A stretch of DNA of 64,000 nt from Hyaloperonospora brassicae (Eukaryota > Oomycota > Peronosporomycetes > Peronosporales > Peronosporaceae): assembly GCA_947650285.1 (NCBI GenBank), contig CANTFL010000561.1, positions 62,001-126,000 of the forward strand, written 5' to 3'. Shown here piece after piece: positions 50,779 through 64,000 of this stretch. The first letter of the stretch is position 1. The number at the start of each line of letters is the position of its first letter. Both the position numbers and the translations under genes were made by a program. Below the pieces are notes generated by a model. The model saw only the letters and a program-made list of their open reading frames with translations, made no database searches and was not told the DNA's origin.

Positions 50779-51900
50779 GTGTCTATCTTTGAGAAGGACC
50801 AGACCATTACTACTATTCGTCGCATCAACGGAGCAGCGTTTACGCGCACGATGACGACTGCTGATCGTTTTGCTTCAGAATGGCAGCCTATACTGGGAGT
50901 TGTGCACCATAAGCTACAGAGGCCGCAACTGGAGGCTGATTTTGATGCATTTGCTCAGGTCCCTGCCAATCGCTGTGTCTCGGCTTTCGACAATGGGATG
51001 CTTATGAAGGCTATCAGCTTGAACGAAGTGGTCACTTCCATTGAGTGCCAAAACCGGCACAGATCAGTGGGAATGAATGGACTAAATAACGATTTTTTCA
51101 AGGACACTCAGGCGATCATGGCTCCTGCTATGGTGGCCATTGGTAACAAGCTACTTCGGGGCGGTCAACCTCCTCCATCCTTTTTAAAAGGGCTCATTAT
51201 TCCTTTGCGCAAACAGGGCGACTAGCAGGATGCGACGGACTACAGGCAGATTGCTCTCCTACAAAATGGGTACAAGAACTTCACCAAAGTCATCGCCACA
51301 CTCGTGCAACGCTTTTTAGGGAAATTAATTGGTGATTCGCAGCAAGGCTTTGTTCAGGGAAGGAAGATGCACAAGACTGCTATGATGATGATGGGCGTCA
51401 TCATCACAGCTCCATCCAACCCCGAGGTGCCTGTCATGAGTAGAAAATCTATTCTCTTGTTGGACTTCCGTAAGGCCTACGATACGGTTAACAGAGATCT
51501 CATACCCGTGACACTTACGAGGTTTGGGTTTTCGCCAAAATTTACCACAATGATCCGGAACAATCATACTGGAACCACGGCCCACTTCCTTGTGAACATG
51601 GAGCTTTCAACTCCACAAGAGGTGATTTCCTATATTCGCCAAAGATGTCCTCTTGCGCCTTTATTATTTATTATCGCGGCGGAAGTTCTCACATTGTCGA
51701 TAAATACTGATGAGAAGATCACCGGCATCGAGGTGCCCAACGGAGATGGCGCCAGACACAAGTCTCTGCTTTTGTCGATGATACGACTGTCTTCCTACAG
51801 GAAGCAGATCAACTTCCGGCAGTGCCACGGATCGTAAAGCAATTCGGCAGGGTTTCGGGCTTGCAGGTGCAACCGCGCAAAATCAATATTATATTTCTTC
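50779..51900 (+). pseudogene. LINE reverse transcriptase
   Basis: Motifs in order: NDFFKDTQAIMAPAMVAI, PPSFLKGLIIPLRKQGD, an in-frame TAG at 51223, DYRQIALLQNGYKNFTKVIA, GFVQGRKMHKTAMMMM, motif A SILLLDFRKAYDTVNRDLIP, motif B IRQRCPLAPLLFIIAAEVLT (normally RQGCPLAPLL), and motif C FVDDTTVFLQEAD, located at 51771-51809 in a different frame. The DFxKAYDxVxR and PLAPLLF patterns identify an L1/Tad-type non-LTR enzyme. Inactive through the stop and frameshift. Confidence 0.88.
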
Positions 51901-52085
51901 ATTTGGAGGTACATACGACGTAGTTCTACGGTATCCCGAAGCTCCAGCACGGGGATACGACGCGTTATCTGGGCTACTATGTTGGGACTGTGGAGATAAC
52001 AGACAAAAACTTGGCAGCGCGAATTCGTAACGTGCAACGTTGCCTGGCCACCGCGGCTTAAATCGCCACCAGTGTTTCGCTTCGG

Positions 52086-54066
52086 GTGTTAATTTTGAAC
52101 GTCATCATACTACCGTCGATCTTGTTCACGGCGGCGGTCTTCAAGCTCCTGCCCTGTGCAGAACTCCAGCTCCGGAATCTCCAGAAGCAATTTCTGTGGA
52201 ACTGCTCAACTAGTACTGACGCTTTTCGCCACAAGATCGCTCCAACGCTGCTACATACGCTTCAACAAGCGGGTGGGGTCGAGCTGGCATCAATACAGAT
52301 CGCGTGCAAGACACAGCTGGAGAAACAGGTCATCCTGTGGCTTACACAACGCAAGGACATATATTTTGAGGCCTGGCAGACATGGATGTTTCGGGGCTCT
52401 ACGAGGCCCTGAACAGAGGAATTGTCGCCACTCAAACAACGGAAACAACCGCCATCTCCATCCGGGCGAACACCCGGTAATTGTTTGAAGCTTCTCCTCG
52501 GGCCGTGGCTGTCTCCTAGTCTACCGGATCTAGCCGAACGACAGCAACGGTACATGACTGAGTTGTCGAATCTAGCATCCACATCAATCGGTTGGCCTAC
52601 GCCGGAGGAATGGGCCTTGGAGCTTTCACGGCCACTACGTTGCTGTTCCCGGGCCATTAAACCGGAATATGTATCGTTTTGGCCCACGTACTCATGGGCG
52701 GATAGTCCGTGGATTGCGGATCATCGAGGGGATTCTTTTGTCCGCCCTGAAGTATGCCAAAATTCTGTCATGCAGCATAGCAGAGCTGGCGGTGCAACGG
52801 ACTGGGTCCAGACATACTCTTTCATCATACCACCGGCCGGACCGGGCATGCATCAACAGGCCAAACTACGGCGTTGGGAGATAGCGATACTGTTGATTGC
52901 ACCAGCTATAACAATAGAAGGCGGTCTGCAAGTGCGTCCGACCCTGCGACAGAGGCACCCATTCGACCTCGTGAGGGCCTAAGAATTAACCTTTCCTTCG
53001 CCGGATCTAATGCAGGGCGTCGGAGCCATTACGCGTATTGAACAGCGAAATGTCATTCTGCTGTAGCAGTAGAGCGTTGGTTTCCATTGGGGAATTGCAG
53101 AAGACAACATCGAGAATCAGCAGATAGCGACCGACTGTCAGACGCTCCGTCAGAGCGCGTCAGCGCGAGGCATTTTCTTTTATGCGCATCCGTTTCTATA
53201 CGGTCTTCATGGAGTGTTCCGTACTCAATCTTGAACAAACACCTTCTGATGGCGTTAAAGAAACAGCCGTTTCGATGGATTAAAGGAGCAGGAAGTGCAT
53301 TAGCTTAGACGGTGTTGAAACTCGATCAAGCGGCAAGCCGGAGTCCTTAGCAAGCCGGTGCATTAGCCCAGACGCTAAGCTCTCTCTGGTCACATGGCAT
53401 GGAGCTCACGGAGTATCAAGTATGGGTCTATTATAGATTGGTAGTGCGGCAGCTAAACACTTATTTTTCTGGGAGGCAGCAGGACCCCAGCTGTCGCAAG
53501 CTGCAGTGCTGCCAGGGGAAAAAGAGACTCCTGAACCCATCTTCTGGTCCTAACCATGTGCTCAGGCCTGTTGGCAGAAAGTTATTTGCTATTAGACGGG
53601 ACAACGTTGGGAAAATAAGCCATCTCGAGGGATTCCTTCCAGCAAGCGCCAGTAGGCATCCACCGATACTATCCTCGGTTGGCTTCGAACGGATCGGTCG
53701 AGACCACACTGACGCGGACGCAACTGTATGGAAGCGGTTGTGGAGCATACTTAGAAGCATGTGCGTTACTAGCCTATGGATACAGCGCAATCGGGTGACT
53801 TTCCACCGGGCGAAAGGTATAATCCACGGTTGCGTCGAGGAATTTGGCAAACAGGTATGCGGCAGCTTCGGGCAGTAGCAAATCGAGAGTATCGGAGGGC
53901 CGGCACAAAAATTCAAGGAGCGTGTCGGTTAGTATGTCAACGACATTTATACAGACAATTAAGAGAGCAGTCGCATAGGGAGACTAGCCCCGTACAACCA
54001 CCGGAGTCGTCGAAGAAACCGGCGTTGCTAACCAGGCTCAAGATATATCAGACATCCTGCAACCAT
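52086..54066 (+). pseudogene. LINE C-terminal region
   Basis: It opens with ILPSILFTAAVFKLLPCAEL and LQLRNLQKQFLWNCSTSTDA, the standard post-RT thumb part of L1-like elements. It continues with PTLLHTLQQAGGVELASIQI and, near 53500-53600 in a shifted frame, ETPEHIFWSCPCAQACW, the Cys/His-bearing EhxfwxCpxAxxxW motif. LWIQRNRVTFHR follows at 53776-53811. The last residues end at a stop at 54067-54069. No RNase H is recognisable. Confidence 0.75.
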
Positions 54067-54069
54067 TAA

Positions 54070-56866
54070 TGGTTAAATACACGACACATCTGCATCTCTC
54101 TCACGTTTTCTTGATTCCGTTTCAGCGCTTGTCCAGATATCCGTTTCGTTCAACGTTACGCCTTTTTGCGTTAGTATTCGATCGGTTTTCCATTGATACC
54201 GTTCAAGGGGGGGTTACATCAAAAAGATTATTTCAGTATTGACAACCTATCAAATTGGTTCGCACAACTTCAGCGAAGGTTTTTTGGAAGCAATGAAGTC
54301 GGGAGTACGCCGTATGCTTTGATATGTGACATTTCAGACGCAGCCGGGTTTGAGTGTACTCCGGTGCAGTCTGCTAGATAGCTCTAATTTGGTCCGAATT
54401 TAAGTTTATATTAGCATGTTCGATGCATGTATGCACGTGTGGCAAGGGTAGAGGTCACCACACATATCGAACGAATTTGTTTTCGTACATTAAGCCACTG
54501 AGGAGGCCCGAGGCGGCGGGCCAAAACGCATCTGGCACGCGCCTCAACGTGAAGTCTTTTTTATTCGTTTATAGGTTCTACAATATTCCCCAGAGCAGGT
54601 CACGTTAACAGGAAAATCCGGTACGATTAATATGAGGACCATAGCGCAAGGCGCTCGCTTCAGAATTATTGCCGACTTCGTATACGCGCACGCTGGGCGA
54701 TCCCGCTTTAGAGGAATTGCGACTGACCGTATAAGCGCACGTTGTGCAATCCATCGAGTTTAAAATTCGAAGGATGAAAACTTATACGAATATGGCGTCG
54801 ATAATGAATAATTTGAAAAAAGTAAGCATAGAAGTTAGTAGGCTTCGAGTAGAACCTTGTGTGTGAACGAAGGACCTTATAAACTACTGCTGTCATACCA
54901 CCACATTTGACAGAACATATTGGTAAGACGACGCACACGCATACCCTGAGCCCGACCCGACCCTGACATAATGTACGACGACTTTACCGACATACACTTT
55001 ATCTGTCTCCTACAAGAGCTGGCTGGATTCGGACTGCAAAACGTTGAGCTAAAATTTTCGGAAGCGATGAGCGGACACTCAAATGCGGAGCCTATGCAAA
55101 GCATGTTGTCGATGATGTCGCAACAGAAAAGAATGATGAGAAAGATGGCTAAGGCCACGAAACTTAAGTACATACGTTACGTAAAAGAGAAGGATGCCCG
55201 TTACAGAGGACGAGTGCAGGAATCGCTCGTACTCTTTGAAGAAGAAATACAGCAGTACTTAATAGTGACGCGTGTCAATTGGAGATGCGCGACGATGGAA
55301 GCAAAGACGACCCCGACCATTAGGAGCATGCTCATAGGCACTGTAGCGGAGTGTTTGTTTGATCAAGAGGAAGGATCACGACTCTAAATGAGCTCTTTCT
55401 ACACCTGGAGTAATAATTAGTACCGACAGACCTTCAGATCCGTCTTCGTGACCAACTTCGTAATCTGACTCCGTCTCAGTACCAAGACCTTGAGAAATTC
55501 GCTTTTCGGTTCCTAGAGCTGAAAATTCAGTTTCTAAATATGGGCTATGTCGACTACATTCTCGATTCCACTAAAATTTGTGGCATCAAACTCGCGCCGA
55601 AGTCGAATACAGATAATGCTCATCCTTGAGTTCAGCCATACATTTTGTTTATGACTTCGTGCGATCTCTTTTGGTCGTGGGGTCTTGAGACGCGCGCAGC
55701 CGTTTTTTCGATGAGAAATAGAATCTCGTCAGCGCATCGAAGATAATCGACCAGAGGATGTAGAATTGATAATGTGCAAGTGGTGTCTAAAGAAGAGTGC
55801 TCTAGCGCGAGCTGTGCTTTTAGAACAAACAGCCAGGATATCGACTTGCGGAATGTTTGACGAGGCGAAGAAATCGGATTGAATCGAGATCGAACAGTCG
55901 CATCAGCATGATCAAAAGTGAATAAGATACGAAAGTAGAAGACGAAAGTGGAACCATCTATATCAGTACAATACAAAGTTGTTGAAGTACATGTGGTCAG
56001 ATGACAGCCAACCTTGTTTCATAAAATCGGTATGGTCGATGACGTACCAATGACAATCTAATTGGATTGCGGAGATTAACTGATGTAATTTGCTCTGGAA
56101 TGACGATAGGAGTCATCAGTTAACATCGGGGACAGCTGAAGCGTTTTGATTGTTCTCTAACTGTTTCAGCCAATCTTTCGACGGTCGCAGTACATTTTAA
56201 GATGAGTGAAAGAGGATTTGTCAACATGATATTCACAAATGTCCCTTAAATACCGATCAGAACGCGCTTATTGGGCTTCCGTTGTTTCGAAAGTGCGCCC
56301 CGCAGGCGGACTAATCATCCAGACAAATTTTGCTACAAAAGGCTGATGATAGATCAAATATACTGAATGATTAGGTGTCCAGCCAGCTAAATGTAATTAA
56401 ATGCCAGACTAAAACGGGCCCATGAGACCATTATATGTGCGGAGAGACGAAAATGCCTAGAATTTGTGGTTAAAATCACTTCTGTCACTACAAGCGAAAT
56501 TATTCCTGAAGAAGGCTGTGATCGGACTCCGATCATGGCAATTTGTTTTAGACAAATGAAATGCTGGAGATCTTCCACCAGCACGTGCAATGCAGCTCGA
56601 GATTGATATGGAATCATCTGCTTTTCAATCTCGAGAGCTCGCTTCGTTTTTCCAAGAAGAGCTCGCGACGTTCTATGACAGAGAATCCCAAGAAAGGCTG
56701 GGTCGAATATTCGAACTCATTGTAATTTTCAAAAATTATCGGCATAATGAAAAAGGAACCTGTTGCTGGACAAGCTCAAACTCTATGTTTCGAATATTGC
56801 TCGCAACCTTTTTCGCTAGGTTATCGATTATACAATGCAAAAAATCCAGACTGATATTTTAAAGGC
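54070..56866. other. repeat-derived or intergenic DNA with one longer frame
   Basis: The only sizeable frame is 54971-55387 (+, 138 codons), which is charged and helical (MMSQQKRMMRKMAKATKLKY, RGRVQESLVLFEEEIQQYLI), possibly a coiled coil, with no recognised family. A 114-codon minus frame at 55632-55976 is likewise unrecognised. Given the gypsy relic downstream, these could be gag remains, but this is a guess. Confidence 0.35.
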
Positions 56867-57455
56867 CCCTTTGACTCTCATTGAGAAGCTTTTTGATCGA
56901 ATGGCAGGCTGCTCTTCCTACACTGTGATTGACTTGGATCAAAGATATTATCAGATGCTCGTGAAATAACTTAGACGTCAATATACGGCTTTGCATTCTC
57001 ATAAGGAGACATACTAGTGGTGCGTGCATACAACGGGCTTGACGGTCCCGACTTATGCGAGTACTCTTTGATAAATTTGACATCGTATTTGTCCACCTGG
57101 ACGACGTTTGCGTATTAAGATCGAACAAGAATCACGTCAATCACATATGTGAGGTCTTGTAGGTACTACCCAAGAGAAGCTATACGCACACCAAGTAAAG
57201 TGATGATTTAGCAAGGACACTGTCGTGCTTTACGCCATACAATTTCTGAGAATGAGTGGGGGTGGATCAGCGAAAGACGACATATAATGAGAAGACGAAT
57301 GCAATAAGCAAGCGAAAAACTTCTGAATTTTCTTAGAATTAGCTCGCTACTATCGACGGTTCTTCTGGTCACAAACAACACTACTCCTTTCAAAGTCCTG
57401 TAACAAAGAATTGCGACGGGAGTGGTCGCACGATAGAGTAGCAGCTCGTGTGTAA
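56867..57455 (+). pseudogene. GypC: gypsy reverse transcriptase relic of another family
   Basis: The + strand reads PLTLIEKLFDRMAGCSSYTV, then IDLDQRYYQM (the FTVIDLxxGYHQM motif), HSHKETY and VHTTGLTVPTYASTL (the GLTNAPATFQ region). DKFDIVFVHLDDVCVLRSNK follows at about 57070-57120, carrying a Leu-Asp-Asp in place of VDD. LARYYRRFFWSQ near 57345-57380 is the thumb. These motifs differ from GypA/GypB, so this is a separate gypsy lineage. Stops and frameshifts occur throughout. Confidence 0.65.
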
Positions 57456-60400
57456 ATTAAGTACTTCTGTTATCACTTTTGTTTTTTTCGTCACTGCACC
57501 ATGCGGACAATGCGTAACAAAGAGTTACCTCTCATGTAACAATGATGAGGAAGTCTCATCAGTCTAAGACATAGACCATTTGTTTGCAAGGTTGGTAGGC
57601 AGTAACTCTGCAATAAAACCAAATCAAGACACATACCATAGATCTGCAACTTTGGATTGCAGAAACGCTGCTACAGCAACAGCAAAATGCTTGAAATATC
57701 ACAGCAGCAGCACAAGCATTTTCTGGCTCATAGATGTCGCGAATAAACAGCAGAAAGAATTTTACTGCCAAAAATTTGGCAACCTAACGAAGGGCGTCAC
57801 AGGATATATAAACAAGTACAATGACGATAATCCTCTGTTTTAAAGTGTATGATGTAAGCTTGATAAAGAAAAAAACTGGTACGCAAGCTATGAGGTAGAC
57901 CTAGATGTTTGCTAGCTATCGCTCGCACTAGCTACCTATCTCTTTTACGCTCGTTAGGTTGACATATTGCCGCTGGGTTGGACTTGTATCACTGCTTTTG
58001 GTGACGCGCATCGTATTTATATCGGTAGTCGCACGCTTGGTTACCCATCGTGGCACTAATTGCTTCTGCTCAAATGGCCGTCAACGCATGTGCGAAGAGT
58101 TCTACACTATTATATTGGTTTGAGACGGGCGCGCCTCCCGCAACCTGTAAGTAGTATCGTCACCACTCGTACATGGGTCGAACTGCACCTCGCAATAAAG
58201 AAACTGGGTCGATTCCGAAATTAAAATCGCCTCATCATACGTATTGCTGTTACAAATAGTAGCAAATCAAAAACATGTGTAGCAATATGTTATTAATATC
58301 ACCTTTTACACGAAATCATGTGCGTGTGTTTGGTCATTTGATAATAAGAACTACTTTGGTCTACATAAACATGTCGGGTCGCCGAAACAATGATAGGCCA
58401 GACGTTAGCCATAAGCACGGCGTCTTTTACTATCTTATATATCGAGCTTCGTGATTTGTAACATCATCTGCAGACGATTAGACATTTTGAGCACCTTCAA
58501 ATTATGCTTTTGTGAAAAGCCAGGTGACCGACATCAAACACGAAGTGAATCTGAGACCGCTGCTTACGAAGACGATGCTAATTTTATGACTTAGGATGTG
58601 ATTTGACGCACCCTGTATTATTTTACTAGCAGGAAATAATAAACAGATGACATCAAAGTGGCAGTCACTTTCTTACAAAAAATAAGTCGGGGAGAATTAT
58701 CAACTTCGATATCGATCGGAAAAAGCTATATTAATTTTTATTGTATGCGCCGTCACTTTGTCTACAATTTAAGAACTGGGTCAGCATGAATCTGATTGTC
58801 GTAAGCGGCAATATCGCATCAACGTAAAAAATTCACATAATCTTGAAGCAGAGACGATCCTGGGACTGACGTTAGTATTAAGCGATACAGTAAGAAGTGT
58901 ATAACTTATAGGCCAAAGTGTCTGCCAATAGTTCCAATAAAAGAGCTTAGATTATTACGCTCTCCATTATACAGAAAAACAAGTACGCATCAAACAGACA
59001 AAGGAATCTTCCCCAGACTCCAAATGCACATACTTTAATGTCTGTCGATTTTCTTAAGTGACTCGTTCCGCGCGCGAGAAGATTTAACGAATATAAATAG
59101 TTGTTGTTCGGATGTTATGGAGTCCCATTTAAGGAATCAGCCGTAATTTTGTGCTTCTTCCGTTTCGAAATGTCCCGACGAGGAGGATTCGTAATTACGC
59201 TGAGCAAATGAACAGGTAGTCCCAGGATAAGACGCAAAGGCAAGTAAATCTGTAGGACAAGCAATAAAGATCAAGCATAAAACACTAACTTATTTGCCGT
59301 AATTTAGTATAGCAACTTCTCATTCCGTGTGGTATATAAGCAATGGTGGATTAAGATCGTTTTATGATGATGAAATAGGAGACTATAGCATCAGTAATGG
59401 TGGATGTGATGGTAAAGTTAAACATTATCGACTACTTTTATCATGCAAGATGTAGTTATACCCGACTAAACATAAGCCCTTGTACCTCGAGTCGTGATTA
59501 ATTTTAATGAGGTGTGTGCTTCGATCGATCATGGTGCCGAGTAACACATGCGTTTTTCCTGGTATTGATATGCGTTTTTTCATTTCTGCATAATTATCCA
59601 CATTATATGTTTGTAGTACTAAGTAGGCGGTATGCCCATCACGAAGCAATGTGCGCATCCTGGGTATTTACATGTCGAGATTTCATACACATGGCTCAAA
59701 ATATGGGGAAGGAGATTAAGTCAGGACTTGACTCTTGGTTAGCCTATTATTTGCGGTGTTACATCTATATTCATCGCGACATATGAAAATAATGTTTCGT
59801 AATGATTGAGACAGGTCATATCGCGGTGAGAGCTACAGGGATGTCCGCACAAAATCTTATGGTACCACAAGTATCTGTAGCCTTTGCATCGAAGGCCTCC
59901 ATCAATAATGATGATAGTTTGGAAGCTTTGTACCTGAAGCCGGATGAGCCATTTTCTACAAAAATATCGATATGACGCGTACGAATAAGTATATATCAAT
60001 AAAGTGACTACATCGTCTAGCAAGAAGGCGGTCCTCATTAACTGTTGAATGTGCTAACAAAAATTTCCGATTTAGATACCACCTTTTCGTGCCTCCACAC
60101 CCATCACCTGCACGCGATATTAGACATTTGTACAATCTAATAGCAAATAAACAGCCAAAAAAACGCGTGCTATCATGTCTTTTCTAATTTTACAAAGATG
60201 CACTAGACTTTTCCCTTGCCGATTTCATAAGAAATAAAAGGTTCCTACATACTCAAATTTGCCGTGATATTCCATAATTTCGGAGTGCCGCTATAGGTAA
60301 AATTTTATCACACTTAGAACCGATATACTCGACCAATTTTCACATTGTCAAACGACGTGTCATCGCCTACCCGCTGGTAGTTGCAGATTCGTATGCTGCA

Positions 60401-63400
60401 AAGATATACCTACACTGTTTCACTCATCTTCTGAATCGCATAGCAGGATCTGTCGTGCTCAAAGGTATCTTAGTTCTGCCGATGGATATTATTAGATGCA
60501 CATGTCTTTTACCGTTATTAATTACGGCATAACGGACAAATTACGAAATGTATCTACAGGACCTTGTTGAGACTGGTTATATGGGTATTATTGACAAATA
60601 TAAAGCTTATGACACAGAGTAATGGACCGCTTGACGTTTGTCGTAATATAATTAAACAATATTAGTATATTCGTACGATGTATAATCGGCCATGTCTATA
60701 TTTTGCCGCATATTGCGCTGTTGCAAGCGCAGGTAATTGCTTCACTCATTCACATATGTGAGACCTTAGCTGGATATTGTCAAATATCAGAGTCTCATTA
60801 CATATTTTGTCATCTTGCAAGTCGACACTCGAAATACAAGAGCAATTTTAGTCGGAAGAGTCGGGACTTAGTAAGGACATTAATTGGTTGGTAAGCCTCG
60901 CTAGGTTTTGTCGCCGCTGAATTTACAAATTGTCTTAATGTGCCGCCATTCAATTTACAAAGAGAGGAATTGCGTAATGACATGGAAGTGACCGCAACGA
61001 CAAGTGTGTGACACCATTTAGCTCTTCCTTCATCGCTTATCAGTGATCATTCTATCGATAATCAGCTAAATAGTTTTCGTCCTCATTGATGCAGGCCGGA
61101 TTTGCATCGGTCGCTAGCGTTTTCGGCTTCATGATGATGACGTATTCGTTGTTGTTTCACTAAATTGCTGCGGACCCATTGACGATTGGCCCGGGACACA
61201 ATTTGAAAATTTCTTATAAAGAGGACACGCATGATTGTCGGCGTCATTAATTATAAGGCGTATCATTATATACCTACACAAAAAAATCAGCTTTTGATGG
61301 TTTCTATAGCACCTGCGATTTACATTAAAACTGGCCATATGATTGACTTTCCCTGTCATTTAATTTAACGCTTTATCACCGACCTGGCGCACCTAATGAT
61401 GTGACTAGCAAATAGTCGCGGTCGCGTGCAAATTCGTCTGCTCATTCAATATAGGTATCAGTCAATATTGATATTACTAAATACTGGACTCCCGTCAGCG
61501 ACAAATTCCTTGTGTACGGCTTTTTTGGACTCGATAAGACGTACAAGTATCCGAAAAATTGTCATATGATCACCACATCCATATATGCTATCTCCATATT
61601 ATTTCTAATTTCGGACAGCCGTGGCTTCCTTGATTACTGAAGCTCATTGGCGAATATAATCCATAGCCTTATCTCATATTTTACAACATATGCCCATCCT
61701 GGTGATCGGGCAGGGAATCTGCTTTAACCTGTATACCCCACGACTCATTGTGATCGTCTGGACAGTGGGTCCTTTTTAATAAGGTTGACCACTTCCATCG
61801 TCGACTGTTAGTATCTAATTCCACGGATACTGCTTCAATATGATTCAAGCAAATCTTGGTAGCTTTCGAATGGCACATTATCGTAGGCATGATCTACGTA
61901 TAGGAAATGTAAGTAAATCTGACATGTACGTGTTTTTTGCATGTATCGGTATCTCTTGTGACGGATATATCACACCACCAATAATTGAGTGTGGAGCATG
62001 TATTTGTGTGTGACTTACCTTTGAATGTTTTTTGCTATGCTGCTGATTACGCAGCTTACATGATCAACCGAACTTCAACTATGGCGAACAAAGACGGCTA
62101 CTCCCGCAATGACACAATTTCCAAAAATGACCTATCTTAAGTTATGTCGTAATTTTCGGCTCTCCATGCACGGTACACCTGACTAATAAGGGATGATACT
62201 GGATGACGCGAGAATGAGGCAATACTAATCGAAAGAAAGATAGCATGAACGGTCATCATGACCACATATCGATTGTGCGTATGTTGGTTCCTTCTCGAAA
62301 TATTTGGCATGTACAAACCCTACTGGATATCTTAGAAAGCATATCGGTGAGGATAGTAATGGATGGAAGGTCAAGATGAGGTTAACGACCAACCTGACAA
62401 GATCTATATGAAAGTTAGGGTTCTCGGAGGTACGCTTGACCTACAAATGACTCGAACAAGAGGTTATGGCATCAAAAGGCCAAGTGAGGATGGATATCGA
62501 CATTCGAGACTTTTTGAGCGCAATTAGAGAGCAGGCCCTCGTTATTATGAAAATTTGTGTAAATCAAAGCAAGGGTAAGTGGGTCATGTCCATTTATGTA
62601 GGGTAAAGGGCGGTACATCAAAACGTTGTGTAATCGGTAATTGTTGCACTTAAGGACGCACACGTTTTCCACAACAAGTGGGTATAGACTTAGATGGGTG
62701 CTGATGTATATTACATGAGGTAAAAGGCAGGACTCAATTTGGTTATGGCAGCGAGCGACTTTTGAATCTATTTACACCTTGAGGGTCGCTGTGGTGATAA
62801 GAAATTTGTACCGAGAAGGTCGTTTTGATATATTTCAATTGATGGATGTGCCAACAGGTCATGGTGACGTACTTAATAAACATGTCTATGATAGAAAGGG
62901 AAATAACTTGACACATACAGAAAGTGCCAAATATAAAGAATCAAATCGGATTGCGTCGAAACTAGATGGATTGAAGTTTACGACAGATCATGCTATATTG
63001 TTTGAAATAGTTCGATTAAGATAGAACGAGTCTGGAAGATTATAAATCAAGCTATTGCAATCGGAAATTATCGATTGGTGATTATTGATTGTAAGAAAGA
63101 CACGTGTCTGTACATCGTAGGGACCGATGAACCCTTAACATTTTTATTTCATATCGACGATAAATGCAGTGACGCGAAGAGAAGGCGAAAAGGAACAGTC
63201 GCGTTTTCCGAAGAAACCTAGCAAGCGACTTGGCCTTTTTATTCCTTGTCATGTATTAATTTAGGTTACCCGCTGCACTTGTCTAGACATCTGGTATACA
63301 TACTGACCCGTAGCCGGTATTTCGTTGCACTTGTGCAAAGTATGTAGAAAGTAAAAGTAGGCCGATCGCATTGTCATCTATTCTCGTTCCTTAGCTCTAT

Positions 63401-64000
63401 ACGATGCGCGTTACCAGCACTACAACTTGACCACGTCAAGTTCAAACTGGCATAGGTACATTGCCCATCACCATATCACGATCCTACATGTCGTGTATAT
63501 CTCTGTCTCATTCATCAGGACCTCGTGATGGTCCAAAGTGACGAACGTCTCTACTCGTCCTGTCTGTCAAGGCGTCACAAAAAGAGAGAATTAGGAGATG
63601 TTGAATGGACCTGTGACTGTCCTTGCACGTGCACTGCTAAATTTAATAGACTTGTCAATATATATATATGTATATATATATAATGCATCAAGGGCACCAA
63701 GCAATTAGGCATTCAGTCAACTCATAATTTAGGATCGGAAGATGATAAGTAATTTGCGTGTTTTGAACAGGAATTAAAGCCTTAAGTTATGCGATAACAG
63801 TATAAAAATAGTGGGTGTTGATAACAAGATCGAATGCTGTAGCTACAAACACTCGGCCGCAGACCGCTCGGACCAAACATCATTGAGAGGGAGCGTTGTA
63901 TGTCGAAGGTTTTGCCGTGGCATATCGGGTATCCAAGAAGTAGACAAGTGTCGGCCTTAGAACTATGGAAGTCGATTTATACGCTACTTCGCATGCTATT
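57456..64000. other. AT-rich stretch without a recognised gene
   Basis: Frames are short. The 57580-57843 (+) frame may belong to the GypC relic. At 62779-63024 (+, 81 codons, LMDVPTGHGDVLNKHVYDRK) and on in another frame to about 63200 (GNYRLVIIDCKKDTCLYIVG) the codon pattern looks like a decayed gene, not recognised. An (AT)n run of about 26 bp lies at 63658-63683. I see nothing else. Confidence 0.4.

Larger units (their letters stand above)
45320..54069 (+). mobile_element. L1-like non-LTR retrotransposon (LINE), decayed
   Basis: All segments read on the + strand. ORF1 with a CCHC knuckle (to about 47870) is followed by an OTU-like protease region (47866-48450), an unidentified region (48750-49470), APE endonuclease (about 49740-50440), reverse transcriptase (50780-51900) and a LINE C-terminus (52086-54066). 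There are no LTRs. About 8.7 kb is long for a LINE and suggests near full length. Dozens of frame breaks show that it is dead. The 5' and 3' ends are estimates; no poly-A tail or target duplication was identified. Confidence 0.85.

Noticed and set aside
1..64000. CRISPR array, prophage or bacterial operon
   Set aside because: No regularly spaced repeats. Genes have introns, eukaryotic domains and retrotransposons around them. The tandem repeats seen are microsatellites or coding repeats.
1..64000. tRNA or rRNA genes
   Set aside because: No cloverleaf with TTCRANY-type T-loop or rRNA-like conserved block was found by eye; a covariance-model scan was not possible here.

Overview
The window reads as a transposon-rich part of an oomycete nuclear genome, most likely a Peronosporales species (Phytophthora or a downy mildew). 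The reasons are decayed Ty3/gypsy elements with an aspartic protease of the D-C-G-A type, an oomycete-like Ty1/copia element, an L1-like non-LTR element, short introns (51-114 bp), GC-rich coding sequence in AT-richer surroundings, and a secreted S33-type serine protease gene with an oomycete-like core promoter. No tRNA, rRNA, CRISPR or bacterial operon signal was seen. Homology calls come from reading the sequence, not from database searches.

Layout. Positions 1-5455 hold the 3' two thirds of a decayed gypsy element (called GypB here) on the + strand, ending in a degenerate LTR. At 5938-18716 lies a better preserved gypsy element (GypA) on the - strand, with 442-bp LTRs. A copia element (12970-17893, + strand, 235-bp LTRs) is nested in the GypA gag gene and flanked by a perfect 5-bp target duplication. 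From 19540 to about 23760 a second GypB copy lies on the - strand; its last 1.14 kb is a near-identical inverted repeat of 1-1141, including the same solo LTR. The DNA that GypA split (called segment X) is present again, uninterrupted and inverted, at 30626-32273, so the window contains both an occupied and an empty site. A decayed pogo-like transposase with a spliceable intron lies at 24730-25500.

Host genes. A secreted S33-type alpha/beta hydrolase (28424-30209, one GC-AG intron) sits alone among repeats. A compact GC-rich island at 35.7-44.8 kb holds an amino-acid transporter (AAAP family), a convergent ankyrin-repeat and zinc-finger protein, a five-exon conserved protein with a helix-hairpin-helix-like LKGVGPATASAV motif, an LRAT-domain protein, and at least one further spliced gene that I could not identify. 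These genes look unrelated in function; their grouping reflects a gene island rather than a pathway.

From about 45.3 to 54.07 kb runs a decayed L1-like LINE: ORF1 with a CCHC knuckle, then an OTU-like cysteine protease region, an APE endonuclease, a reverse transcriptase with FVDD, and a typical LINE C-terminus. The protease region is the most unusual item in the window. The last 10 kb is AT-rich and degenerate, with one more gypsy reverse transcriptase relic (56867-57455) and little else that I can support.
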